Assembly: GCF_009936235.1 (NCBI RefSeq)
Contig: NZ_AP022314.1
Span: 620,001 to 684,000, forward strand
DNA: 64,000 nt
Direction of reading: 5' to 3'
Source of the DNA: Mycobacterium xenopi
GTDB taxonomy: Bacteria > Actinomycetota > Actinomycetes > Mycobacteriales > Mycobacteriaceae
Shown here: piece by piece, positions 8,865 to 17,109 of the stretch
How the letters are laid out: each line of letters starts with the position of its first letter
How positions within the stretch are numbered: position 1 is the stretch's first letter
Made by a program: the position numbers and the translations under genes
The notes under the pieces: model-generated
The model's input: the letters and a program-made list of their open reading frames with translations, nothing else
The model's database searches: none
What the model was told of the DNA's origin: nothing

Positions 8865-11200
8865 CGGTTCACTCCGATCGATACGACGGCCCCAACCGTG
8901 ACGCCCAGCTGCCGGTGCACCGCGGAGCCGGGTGAGTTCAGCGGTAGCCACACCACCCGGCTTGGCATGTCGGTGATGGTCAGCGGCAACGTGATCGCGC
9001 CGCGCGCGGTGCTGACGGTGACCGGAACGTCGTCGGCGGCACCGATTTCGGCTGCGGTGTCGGCCGACAGCCGCACGACTGGCTTTCGCGCGGTACCGGC
9101 CAGGTATGGCTCGCCGTCCTGCATGCGGCCGTAGTCGAGCAGCATCCGCCAGCCCGTCAGTATCGCCTGCCCGGCAGGCGGTCTCACCGCCGGAGCAGGC
9201 TGGATGTTGGGGCTGTTTGGGCGGTCGCCGTCCCAGGTGCCCAGCTGGCTCAGCTCGTTGCGGGCGGCCTCGACGTTGGGCAGTCCGAGGCGGATACCCA
9301 TTTCGTTGGCCAGCGCATCGAGCACCCGCAGATCGGAATTTGTACTATTCGACAGTGCGGCAGCGAAGCTGCGTGGGCGGCCCTCCCAGTTGAGGTAGGT
9401 CCCCGACTTCGCTGCTGCCGGGGCGACCGGGAACACCACGTCAGCGCGCTGCGTGACATCGCTGTGCCGCAGCTCCAGGCTGACCAAGAAGGTGACCCTA
9501 TCCAGAGCGGCCAGGACGGCGTCCGGATCGGCCAGGTCGCCCGGGTCCATCCCACCGATCAGCAGCGCATCCAGGCTCCCATCACCCGCAGCGGCAAGGA
9601 TACCTGCAGTGTCTCGCCCCGGTACCGCGGTTGGCCGGCCGCCAGGCAGCAGGTTTGGCAGTGCACCAGCTTCCAGCGCACCGCGCTCTCCGGCGCGCCG
9701 CGGCACCCACGCCAGCCGCGCCCCGGTGGCGTCGGCCAGCCTGGCTGCCGCCGACAATCCGCCCGGCACGGTGGCTAGTCGCTCGCCCACCATGATCACC
9801 GCGCCCGTCCTGCGCAGCAGTTCCCCCACCTCGCCGGGGAGCTGCTCCAGCGCCGACGCCTCTGCGCCGGGCACGGTTTTGATTACCCGGCCCCACATCT
9901 TCTCCAACCCGTGGCTGGCGAACGGCGCGATCGCATACACCGGCAGACCGTGTTTGCGGGCGGCCTTACGCAACCGCAGGAATACGATCGGCGACTCGTC
10001 CTCCGGCTCGAAGCCGGCCAGCAGCACCACCGGCGCGGATTCGAGCGCGGAGTACGTCACCGTCATCGGCTTTCCCGCGATGCGGGCTGCCAGGAACTCG
10101 GCCTCCTCGGCCGAGTGTGGTCGGGCCCGGAAATCGATGTCGTTGGTGTGTAAAGCGATCCGTGCGAACTTGGCGTAGGCGTAGGCGTCCTCCAGCGTCG
10201 CGCGCCCGCCGACCAGCACGCCTGCGCGTCGGCGGGCCGCGGCCAGCCCGTCGGCTGCCGCCTGCAGTGCCTGCGGCCAGGACGCCGGTATCAGCGAACC
10301 CTGGGCGTCGCGGACCAATGGAGTGGTGATGCGGTCGGGTTGGGTGGCGTAGGTGAACGCCCAGCGGCCCTTGTCGCAGTTCCACTCCTCGTTGACTTCC
10401 GGGTCGTCACCGGCCAGCCGACGCAGCACTGTGCCACGGCGATGGTCGGTGCGCTGCGCGCAGCCTGAGGCGCAGTGCTCACACACGCTGGGGGTGGACA
10501 CCAGGTCATAGGGGCGGGCCCGGAAGCGGTAGGCGGTGCCGGTCAGTGCGCCGACCGGGCAGATCTGCACGGTATTGCCCGAGAAATAGGAGTCGAACGG
10601 TTCGTTGGCGTAGATGCCGACCTGCTGCAGCGCGCCGCGCTCGAGCATGTCGATGAAATTGTCGCCCGCGATCTGGTTGGTGAACCGGGTGCAGCGGGCG
10701 CACAGAATGCACCGCTCCCGGTCCAGCAGCACTTGCGAGGAGATGCTGATCGGCTTGGCGAATGTGCGCTTGACGTCGGTGAAGCGGGAATCGGGACGGC
10801 CGTTGGACATCGCCTGGTTCTGCAGCGGACATTCGCCGCCCTTGTCGCACATCGGGCAGTCCAGCGGATGGTTGATCAGCAGCAGTTCCATGACGCCGTG
10901 CTGGGCTTTGTCGGCGGCTTCCGAAGTCAGCTGGGTGCGCACCACCATGTCGTCGGTGGCCACGGTCGTGCACGAGGCCATGGGCTTGCGCTGGCCTTCG
11001 ATTTCGACTAGGCATTGCCGGCACGCGCCGACCGGGTCCAGCAGCGGATGGTCGCAAAACCGTGGGATCTGGATGCCGATTAACTCGGCGGCGCGGATCA
11101 CCAAGGTTCCCTTCGGAACGCTGATCTCGACACCGTCGATCGTGAGCGTCACCATCTCCTGGCCAGCGACACTCTTTGCGGCGTCGGCCGTCTGCGTCAT
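8861..11200 (-). CDS. nuoG: NADH-quinone oxidoreductase subunit G
   Basis: Large iron-sulfur subunit of the electron-input arm, 779 residues, slightly shorter than is typical. N-terminal 2Fe-2S ferredoxin domain (CRQCLVEIEG), then the His/Cys 4Fe-4S region (CPMCDKGGECPLQ), further 4Fe-4S ligands (CILCARCTRF, ICPVGALT) and the extra N7-type cysteines (CEHCASGC). The remainder is the molybdopterin oxidoreductase-like fold. The start MTQTADAAKS at 11200 overlaps the nuoF stop as ATGA; a much longer open frame upstream runs antisense-like through nuoF and is rejected. Confidence 0.95.
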   Translation of the reverse strand: MTQTADAAKSVAGQEMVTLTIDGVEISVPKGTLVIRAAELIGIQIPRFCDHPLLDPVGACRQCLVEIEGQRKPMASCTTVATDDMVVRTQLTSEAADKAQHGVMELLLINHPLDCPMCDKGGECPLQNQAMSNGRPDSRFTDVKRTFAKPISISSQVLLDRERCILCARCTRFTNQIAGDNFIDMLERGALQQVGIYANEPFDSYFSGNTVQICPVGALTGTAYRFRARPYDLVSTPSVCEHCASGCAQRTDHRRGTVLRRLAGDDPEVNEEWNCDKGRWAFTYATQPDRITTPLVRDAQGSLIPASWPQALQAAADGLAAARRRAGVLVGGRATLEDAYAYAKFARIALHTNDIDFRARPHSAEEAEFLAARIAGKPMTVTYSALESAPVVLLAGFEPEDESPIVFLRLRKAARKHGLPVYAIAPFASHGLEKMWGRVIKTVPGAEASALEQLPGEVGELLRRTGAVIMVGERLATVPGGLSAAARLADATGARLAWVPRRAGERGALEAGALPNLLPGGRPTAVPGRDTAGILAAAGDGSLDALLIGGMDPGDLADPDAVLAALDRVTFLVSLELRHSDVTQRADVVFPVAPAAAKSGTYLNWEGRPRSFAAALSNSTNSDLRVLDALANEMGIRLGLPNVEAARNELSQLGTWDGDRPNSPNIQPAPAVRPPAGQAILTGWRMLLDYGRMQDGEPYLAGTARKPVVRLSADTAAEIGAADDVPVTVSTARGAITLPLTITDMPSRVVWLPLNSPGSAVHRQLGVTVGAVVSIGVNR

Positions 11201-12504
11201 GCGTCCGCTCCGCTGAGCATCGACTTGCGGGGGTCGAAGGGGCAGCCACCGCCCTCGATGTGGGCGACGTATTCGTCGCGGAAGTATTTCAGCGAGGACT
11301 GCACCGGCACGGCTGCGCCGTCGCCCAACGCGCAGAACGACTTTCCGAACAGGATGTCGCCGATGTCGAGCAGCTTCTCGAGATCCTCCTCGGTACCTTT
11401 CCCCGTTTCCAGCCGCTCGTAAATCTGGTCGAGCCAGAAGGTGCCTTCGCGGCATGGCGTGCATTTGCCGCAGGATTCGTGTTTGTAGAACTGCGTCCAG
11501 CGCCGCACTGCGCGCACCACGCAGGTGGTCTCGTCGAAGATCTGCAGTGCCTTGGTGCCCAGCATTGAGCCGGCCTCGCCGACGCCCTCGTAATCCAAGG
11601 GCACGTCGAGATGCTCGTCGGTGAGCAACGGAGTCGACGAGCCGCCCGGCGTCCAGAACTTCAGCCGGTGTCCGGCGCGCACACCGCCGGCGTAGGCGAG
11701 CAATTCACGCAGCGTGATGCCCAGCGGCGCCTCGTACTGGCCGGGGCGGGTGACGTGCCCGGACAGCGAGCACAGCGTGAAGCCAGGCGACTTCTCGCTG
11801 CCCATCGACCGGAACCAATCGACGCCGTTGAGAATGATCGCAGGGACCGACGCAAGGGTTTCAACATTGTTGACGACGGTCGGGCACCCGTACAGGCCCG
11901 CTTCGGCGGGAAAGGGCGGCCGCAGCCGCGGCTGGCCGCGCCGGCCCTCCAGGGAATCGAGCAGCGCGGTCTCCTCGCCGCAGATATAAGCGCCCGCGCC
12001 GGCGTGCACCACCAGATCCAGGTCGTAGTCAGAGCCGAGAATATCGGTGCCCAAAAAGCCAGCGGCGTAGGCCTCGGCGACGGCGTTGTGCAGCCGCCGG
12101 ATCACCGGCAGCACTTCGCCGCGGACATAGATGAATGCGTGGCTGGCCCGGATCGCATAGGCGGCGATGATGCTGCCCTCGATCAGAACGTGCGGCGTGG
12201 CCAGCATCAGGGGGATGTCCTTACACGTGCCGGGCTCGGATTCGTCGGCGTTGACGACGAGGTAGTGCGGCTTGGCGCCCGGCCCGGTGTCACCCCGCGG
12301 GATGAACGACCACTTCGTCCCTGTCAAGAAACCGGCACCGCCGCGGCCCCGCAACCCGGAAGCCTCAACCGTTCGGATGACCTCCTCGGGCGTCATGCCG
12401 AGCGCCTTTTTCAGCGCTTGGTAGCCGTCGTGGCGGCTATAGGTATCCAGCGTCCAGGACTCGGGATGGTCCCAATAGCGGCTCAAGACCGGCGTCAGCG
12501 GCAT
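11197..12504 (-). CDS. nuoF: NADH-quinone oxidoreductase subunit F
   Basis: NADH-binding flavoprotein subunit, 435 residues. It holds the FMN/NADH site (GLRGRGGAGFLTGTKW at about residue 60-75, and the nucleotide loop around YICGEETALLDSLEG) and the N3 4Fe-4S cluster motif ESCGKCTPCREG near the C-terminus. The start MPLTPVLSRYWDH at 12504 lies one base past the nuoE stop; longer in-frame extensions belong to the nuoE region. It receives hydride from NADH and passes electrons to NuoE and NuoG. Confidence 0.95.
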   Translation of the reverse strand: MPLTPVLSRYWDHPESWTLDTYSRHDGYQALKKALGMTPEEVIRTVEASGLRGRGGAGFLTGTKWSFIPRGDTGPGAKPHYLVVNADESEPGTCKDIPLMLATPHVLIEGSIIAAYAIRASHAFIYVRGEVLPVIRRLHNAVAEAYAAGFLGTDILGSDYDLDLVVHAGAGAYICGEETALLDSLEGRRGQPRLRPPFPAEAGLYGCPTVVNNVETLASVPAIILNGVDWFRSMGSEKSPGFTLCSLSGHVTRPGQYEAPLGITLRELLAYAGGVRAGHRLKFWTPGGSSTPLLTDEHLDVPLDYEGVGEAGSMLGTKALQIFDETTCVVRAVRRWTQFYKHESCGKCTPCREGTFWLDQIYERLETGKGTEEDLEKLLDIGDILFGKSFCALGDGAAVPVQSSLKYFRDEYVAHIEGGGCPFDPRKSMLSGADA

Positions 12505-12505
12505 G

Positions 12506-13252
12506 TCAATCCTGTCCTTCCAATCCGTGCGCGGCCATACCCTTTTCGAGCGAAACTCGAAGCCCGGCCAGGGTTGCCTCACCGACTGTGTGGATTTCGC
12601 GTTCATCGGGGAAGCCGGCCAGCGCGCGTTCGGTTTGGCGGAACGGGCATAGCGGGGCACCGCGGGTGGGCCGCGGCGGGTTGCCCGCGCGCAGCGCGTC
12701 GACGAGCCGACGCGCCGACTCCGGTGTCTGGTTGTCGAAGAACTCCCAGTTGACCATCACCACCGGCGCGTAATCGCAGGCGGCGTTGCACTCGACGTGC
12801 TGCAAGGTGATCTTGCCGTCAGGGGTGGTCTGGTCGTTGCGGACGCCGAGGTGATTTACCAGCGTGTCGAAGATGGCATCACCGCCCATGATCGCGCACA
12901 GCGTGTTGGTGCAGACGCCGACCAAATACTCACCGGTGGGCCCGCGGCGAAACATCGAGTAAAAGCTCGCCACCGCCGCGACCTCCGCGCCGGTCAGTCC
13001 CAGCTGCTCGCCGCAGAATTCCAAACCCGCCGGCGTCAAATACGAGTCCTCGGACTGCACCAGGTGCAGCAGCGGCAAGATCGCCGAGCGCCGATCGGGG
13101 TAGCGGCTGATGATCTCCTTGGCGTCGACCTCCAGCCGAGCCTTCACGTCGGGCGGATACGACTGGGGAGCACCCTCGACGACGAACTGCCCGGGCTCTT
13201 CGGGTGGAGGGCCTAGGTGCAGGAACACCGGCTCGCGTTGCGGGCCGGTCAC
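12506..13252 (-). CDS. nuoE: NADH-quinone oxidoreductase subunit E
   Basis: Thioredoxin-fold 2Fe-2S subunit (cluster N1a), 248 residues. Ligand cysteines are visible in VGVCTNTLC and VECNAACDYAP. The helical N-terminal half (ISRYPDRRSAILPLLHLVQ) is typical. The start is a GTG at 13252 forming a GTGA overlap with the nuoD stop. The open frame continues upstream but that part is a shadow of nuoD. The C-terminus has a mycobacterial extension of about 50 residues. Confidence 0.94.
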   Translation of the reverse strand: MTGPQREPVFLHLGPPPEEPGQFVVEGAPQSYPPDVKARLEVDAKEIISRYPDRRSAILPLLHLVQSEDSYLTPAGLEFCGEQLGLTGAEVAAVASFYSMFRRGPTGEYLVGVCTNTLCAIMGGDAIFDTLVNHLGVRNDQTTPDGKITLQHVECNAACDYAPVVMVNWEFFDNQTPESARRLVDALRAGNPPRPTRGAPLCPFRQTERALAGFPDEREIHTVGEATLAGLRVSLEKGMAAHGLEGQD

Positions 13253-14550
13253 CGGTCGACCCCGCCCATCACCGGGTCGATGCTGGCAACCGCGGCGATC
13301 ACGTCGGCGACCATGCCGCCCTCGCACATGGCGGCCACGGCCTGCAGGTTGGTGAACGACGGATCGCGGTAGTGCACGCGGTACGGACGAGTGCCACCGT
13401 CGCTGACCATGTGCACGCCCAGCTCGCCGCGCGGCGACTCCACCGCGACATACACCTGTCCCGGGGGGACGCGGATGCCCTCGGTCACCAGTTTGAAGTG
13501 GTGGATCAGCGCCTCCATCGAGCTGCCCATGATTTTGGCGATGTGCTCTGGTGAGTTGCCCAGCCCGTCGGGGCCCACCTTCAGATCGGCGGGCCACGCG
13601 ATCTTGCGGTCGGAGACCATGATCGGACCTGGCTTCAGCTTGTCCAGGCACTGCTCGATGATCTTCAGCGACTCGTGCATCTCCTTGACGCGAATCATGT
13701 AGCGCCCGTAGGCGTCACAGCTGTCCTCGGTGATCACGTCGAATTCGTAGTTTTCGTACCCGCAATACGGGTCGGCACGCCGCAGGTCGTAGGGCAACCC
13801 CGTGGAACGCAGGATTGGGCCGGTGATGCCCAGCGCCATGCACCCGGTCAGGTCGAGGTAGCCGATGCCCTGGGTACGGGCCTTCCAGATGTAGTTCTCG
13901 TTGAGCAGGTCCTCCAGGTCGCGCAACCGGCGTGGCATCAGGTCGAGGAACTTGCGGATTTCGGTGACTGCGTTGTCCGGCAGATCCTGGGCCAAACCGC
14001 CGGGGCGGATATAGCCGTGGTTCATCCGCAACCCGGTGATCAACTCGAACAAGTTGAGCACTAGCTCGCGCTCCCGGAAGCCGAGGAACATCGCGGTCAT
14101 CGCGCCCAGTTCCATGCCGCCGGTCGCCAATGCGACCAGGTGCGACGAGATCCGGTTGAGCTCCATCATCATCACCCGGATGACGTTGGCCCGCTCGGGA
14201 ATCTGATCGGTGATGCCGAGCAGTTTCTCCACACCCAGGCAATACGCGGTCTCGTTGAAAAACGGTGACAGGTAGTCCATCCGGGTCACGAAGGTGACGC
14301 CCTGAGTCCAGTACCGGTATTCCAGGTTTTTTTCGATTCCGGTGTGCAGGTAGCCAATACCGCAGCGGGCCTCGGTTACCGTCTCACCTTCGATCTCCAG
14401 GATCAGCCGCAGCACCCCGTGGGTGGACGGGTGCTGGGGCCCCATGTTGACGACGATGCGGTCGCCGGGATCCGCGTCGCGGGCGGCCTGGACAACCTCT
14501 TCCCAATCTCGGCCACCGGCCATCAGCACCGTTTCGGTCGGTTCACTCAT
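13249..14550 (-). CDS. nuoD: NADH-quinone oxidoreductase subunit D
   Basis: 49-kDa-type subunit that, with NuoB, forms the quinone reduction site; related to the large subunit of NiFe hydrogenases. 433 residues, intact. The signature GPQHPSTHGVLRL lies near the N-terminus, with RMDYLSPFFNETAYCLGVE and the C-terminal SPRGELGVHMVSDGG also conserved. The ATG at 14550 shares one base with the nuoC stop (TGATG). Translation is probably coupled. Confidence 0.96.
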   Translation of the reverse strand: MSEPTETVLMAGGRDWEEVVQAARDADPGDRIVVNMGPQHPSTHGVLRLILEIEGETVTEARCGIGYLHTGIEKNLEYRYWTQGVTFVTRMDYLSPFFNETAYCLGVEKLLGITDQIPERANVIRVMMMELNRISSHLVALATGGMELGAMTAMFLGFRERELVLNLFELITGLRMNHGYIRPGGLAQDLPDNAVTEIRKFLDLMPRRLRDLEDLLNENYIWKARTQGIGYLDLTGCMALGITGPILRSTGLPYDLRRADPYCGYENYEFDVITEDSCDAYGRYMIRVKEMHESLKIIEQCLDKLKPGPIMVSDRKIAWPADLKVGPDGLGNSPEHIAKIMGSSMEALIHHFKLVTEGIRVPPGQVYVAVESPRGELGVHMVSDGGTRPYRVHYRDPSFTNLQAVAAMCEGGMVADVIAAVASIDPVMGGVDR

Positions 14551-15257
14551 CAGTTGTAGGCTCTCCGCTCATCGGGCGGGGGAATCTGCGCGCCCTTGTA
14601 CTCCACCGGGATGCCGCCGAGCGGGTAATCCTTGCGTTGCGGATGACCATGCCAGTCGTCGGGCATCTCGATACGGGTCAACGACGGGTGTCCATCGAAG
14701 ATGATTCCGAAAAAGTCGTAGGTTTCGCGTTCGTGCCAGTCGTTGGTCGGATAGATCCCGAATAGCGACGGGATGTGCGGATCACTGTCCGGCGCAGACA
14801 CTTCCAGCCGGATGCGACGGTTGTGGGTGATCGACTTGAGCGGGTAGACCGCGTGCAGTTCGCGTCCGGTGTCGTGCGGGTAATGCACGCCACTGACCCC
14901 GAGGCACAGCTCGAAGCGCAGCCGCGGGTCGTCGCGAAGCTGCTGGGCGACTTGCGGCAACAGCTCACGGCGTACGTGCAGCGTCAGCTCGTCGCGATAT
15001 ACCACGACTTTCTCGATCGCGTCGGCGTATTCGACGCCGTTGCATTTCAATGCGTCGGCCAGGGTGTCGACCACCTCGTCGAAGTAGCCGCCGTAGGGCC
15101 GCGGGCTGCTGCCGGGCAGCGTGACCGCGCGCACCAGCCGTCCGTAGCCGGAAGTGTCGCCGGTGTCGTAGACGCCGAACATGCCGCGGCGGACATCGAT
15201 CACTTCCTCGTCGCCGCGGCGTATCGCCTCATGTGGGTCTTGTCCTGGTGAGCTCAT
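14550..15257 (-). CDS. nuoC: NADH-quinone oxidoreductase subunit C
   Basis: 30-kDa-type structural subunit of the peripheral arm, 235 residues. The family signature is clear: ERETYDFFGIIFDGHPSLTR, then MPDDWHGHPQRKDYPLGG. The ATG at 15257 would form an ATGA overlap with the original nuoB frame (stop at 15254), which shows where nuoB should end. Downstream it abuts nuoD. No irregularities within the gene. Confidence 0.96.
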   Translation of the reverse strand: MSSPGQDPHEAIRRGDEEVIDVRRGMFGVYDTGDTSGYGRLVRAVTLPGSSPRPYGGYFDEVVDTLADALKCNGVEYADAIEKVVVYRDELTLHVRRELLPQVAQQLRDDPRLRFELCLGVSGVHYPHDTGRELHAVYPLKSITHNRRIRLEVSAPDSDPHIPSLFGIYPTNDWHERETYDFFGIIFDGHPSLTRIEMPDDWHGHPQRKDYPLGGIPVEYKGAQIPPPDERRAYN

Positions 15258-15807
15258 CGCAACAGCCCGCGCATCTCGATCGTGGACTTGGCTGCCAGCG
15301 CCGCCTCTTCGGCTTCGGCGATGGCACGCTCTCGGTCCACCCCAGCGGCATCTGCTGAATCTTCTCGTGTAGCTTGAGAATTGCGTACAGCAGCATCTCC
15401 GGCCGCGGCGGGCACCCGGGCAGATAGATGTCCACCGGCACGACGTGGTCCACGCCCTGCACGATCGCGTAGTTGTTGAACATTCCGCCCGACGATGCGC
15501 ACACGCCCATGGCCAGTACCCATTTGGGCTCGGCCATCTGGTCGTAGATCTGGCGCAGCACCGGTGCCATCTTCTGGCTGACCCGGCCGGCGACGATCAT
15601 CAGATCGGCCTGACGCGGCGTTGCCGAGAACCTCTCCATTCCGAAGCGGGCGATGTCGAATCGAGGCGACGCCGTCGACATCATTTCGATCGCGCAGCAC
15701 GCCAGCCCGAATGTCGCCGGCCACAGGGAGCTCTTGCGAAAATAGCCAGCCAGCGCTTCGACGGTGGTCAACAGGAAACCGCTGGGCAGTTTCTCTTCCA
15801 GGCCCAC
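15229..15807 (-). CDS. nuoB: NADH-quinone oxidoreductase subunit B, C-terminus frameshifted
   Basis: Carries the terminal 4Fe-4S cluster N2 that reduces quinone. Ligands are visible in the tandem cysteines of FGLACCAIEMM and in GVCASSGG and GCPPRPEMLL. The first about 161 residues are normal up to QQMPLG. After that a missing base in a run of four Gs (plus-strand CCCC at 15340-15343) shifts the frame, replacing the expected tail (DRERAIAEAEEAALAAK, ending MRGLLR) with an unrelated arginine- and proline-rich tail and running 28 bases into nuoC. Restoring one G yields 184 residues and an ATGA overlap with nuoC. The cluster-binding part is unaffected. The start is a GTG at 15807 with GAGGTAAG upstream. 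Confidence 0.93.
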   Translation of the reverse strand: MGLEEKLPSGFLLTTVEALAGYFRKSSLWPATFGLACCAIEMMSTASPRFDIARFGMERFSATPRQADLMIVAGRVSQKMAPVLRQIYDQMAEPKWVLAMGVCASSGGMFNNYAIVQGVDHVVPVDIYLPGCPPRPEMLLYAILKLHEKIQQMPLGWTESVPSPKPKRRRWQPSPRSRCAGCCDELTRTRPT

Positions 15808-15815
15808 GTCTTACC

Positions 15816-16187
15816 TCAATCCCACGTCAACCCGCCGCGGCGCCATACGTACGCGTAGGCCACCAACACGGTGAGCATGAACACCACCATCTCGACAAGC
15901 GCGAATATCCCCAGCGCGTCGTAGCTGACCGCCCAGGGGTACAGGAACACAATCTCGATGTCGAACACGATGAACAACATCGCGGTGAGGTAATACTTCA
16001 CCGGGAACCGGTGCCCGCTAGTGGTGCGCGCCGGGGAAGATTCGGGAGGCTCGATGCCGCACTCGTAGGCCTCCAGCTTTGCCCGGTTGTAGCGAGACGG
16101 GCCGACCACCGATGCCACGATCACCGAGAACACCGCGAAAGCAGTGGCGATCCCCCCGAGGACCAGGATCGGTGTGTAGACATTCAC
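15816..16187 (-). CDS. nuoA: NADH-quinone oxidoreductase subunit A
   Basis: Small membrane subunit (123 residues, three helices) beside the quinone channel, first gene of the operon. Conserved stretches are NRAKLEAYECGIEPPESSPA and FPVKYYLTAMLFIVFDIEIV. The start is taken as GTG at 16187 (VNVYTPILVLGG) because it has GAGAGG at a good distance upstream and gives the expected length; the frame is open further upstream without similarity. The promoter should lie in the 128-base gap shared with the divergent receiver gene, which also contains a C4-N5-G5 inverted repeat. Confidence 0.93.
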   Translation of the reverse strand: MNVYTPILVLGGIATAFAVFSVIVASVVGPSRYNRAKLEAYECGIEPPESSPARTTSGHRFPVKYYLTAMLFIVFDIEIVFLYPWAVSYDALGIFALVEMVVFMLTVLVAYAYVWRRGGLTWD

Positions 16188-16251
16188 CGGGTAACCTCTC
16201 ATCGACAACGTTGTGATTCCCACCGTGACGAATCGCTCCCGCAAACCAGCA

Positions 16252-16265
16252 CCCCAACCTGGGGG
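16252..16265. promoter_or_regulatory. Inverted repeat CCCC-N5-GGGGG between nuoA and receiver gene
   Basis: The sequence reads CCCC-AACCT-GGGGG, a weaker version of the C5-N5-G5 palindromes upstream of rpe and gap. It is 65 bases upstream of nuoA and 50 bases upstream of the likely leaderless start of the receiver gene. A further GGGGA half-site follows at 16274-16278. Candidate operator; the binding protein is unknown. Confidence 0.4.
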
Positions 16266-16301
16266 ACTGATAAGGGGATTCACGCCTGCAAGCCAGGCCG
16301 T

Positions 16302-16307
16302 TAGCAT
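16302..16307 (+). promoter_or_regulatory. Likely leaderless -10 element (TAGCAT)
   Basis: TAGCAT fits the mycobacterial -10 pattern TAnnnT and lies seven bases upstream of the GTG at 16315, the spacing expected when transcription begins at the start codon. No ribosome binding site precedes that GTG. Confidence 0.5.
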
Positions 16308-16314
16308 TCGTGGC

Positions 16315-16737
16315 GTGATTCAACACCTGACTCGCCGCAATCTCGAAACTCCGCTTCGAGTGCTGGTTTACAGCAATAACGCGGACACGCGCGACCGAAT
16401 CAAACTGGCATTGGGCATGTCACCATCGACTCGTTTGACTGCAGCAGATTTCATCGACGTCGCCACGCCGGCTGTTGCCCTGCGACACGTAAGGTCAGGA
16501 AATGTTGACGTGGCGATTCTAGACGGGGAGGCATCACCGGCTGGGGGATTAGGCATGGCTAAGCAGCTCAAAGACGAGCTGCTGCAATGCCCCCCGATCA
16601 CAGTCATTACCGGCAGGGCCGACGACGACTGGCTGGCGGCATGGTCACGGGCAGAGGCCGTCTTCTCACACCCAGTCGACCCGATTGCGTTGAGAGATGG
16701 TGTCATTCGACTGTTGCGACGCCATTTCATCGCCTAA
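16315..16737 (+). CDS. Response-regulator receiver-like protein (Rv3143-like)
   Basis: A stand-alone receiver-fold protein of 140 residues with no output domain, resembling Mtb Rv3143, which also sits next to nuo. The fold is recognisable: LRVLVYSNNADTRDRIKLAL at the start, NVDVAILDGEASPAGG in place of the usual phosphorylation loop (ILDGE supplies the candidate aspartate), and ITVITGRADDDW. The acidic pair near the N-terminus is replaced by NNAD, so phosphotransfer is uncertain. The GTG at 16315 is preferred because a -10 element sits seven bases upstream (leaderless). Its 3' end overlaps the convergent UsfY-like gene by 72 bases. Role unknown; position suggests a link to nuo control. Confidence 0.75.
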   Translation: MIQHLTRRNLETPLRVLVYSNNADTRDRIKLALGMSPSTRLTAADFIDVATPAVALRHVRSGNVDVAILDGEASPAGGLGMAKQLKDELLQCPPITVITGRADDDWLAAWSRAEAVFSHPVDPIALRDGVIRLLRRHFIA

Positions 16738-17064
16738 GTTCTGCGGCAACCGGACGAAAAGCGGGCTGGTTGGCTGTGCTGCGTTTTGAGCTGCCATCCA
16801 CTGGTGTTCGATGCGCAGCACCCGATGATGCTCGACAACGAGCCATGCAATACCGCCGGCGATCGCGAGAGCGCCCACTACCGCTGTCGTCAACACCCAT
16901 TCGTGATGGTTGTATGCCGCCGCGGCCAGGCAGCATACAAGCGACATCGCTCCCAGTGCGATCGAGGCCAGCCCCGGCCAGCAGTAGAGGTCTATGAAAA
17001 ACTCACCGGCGTGGTGGTTGGTGGTCCGGAAATGATCTATCGGATCGCGATGGGTGCTTCTCAT
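16666..17064 (-). CDS. UsfY-like small membrane protein
   Basis: 132 residues. The N-terminal motif RDPIDHFRTTNHHAGEFFID, followed by WPGLASIALGAMSLVCCLAA and a second hydrophobic helix (LTTAVVGALAIAGGIAWLVV), resembles UsfY, the small protein upstream of sigF in mycobacteria. Two transmembrane segments are predicted. The ATG at 17064 has a strong ribosome binding site (GAGGAGGG seven bases upstream), so it is chosen over an earlier in-frame ATG. The 3' end overlaps the receiver gene tail-to-tail. Function is not known. No usfX or sigF is nearby, so this is probably a paralogue. Confidence 0.6.
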   Translation of the reverse strand: MRSTHRDPIDHFRTTNHHAGEFFIDLYCWPGLASIALGAMSLVCCLAAAAYNHHEWVLTTAVVGALAIAGGIAWLVVEHHRVLRIEHQWMAAQNAAQPTSPLFVRLPQNLGDEMASQQSNDTISQRNRVDWV

Positions 17065-17109
17065 GTACCCTCCTCGGTTGGGGTAATGTGAAACACCTAG
17101 CCACAACTG

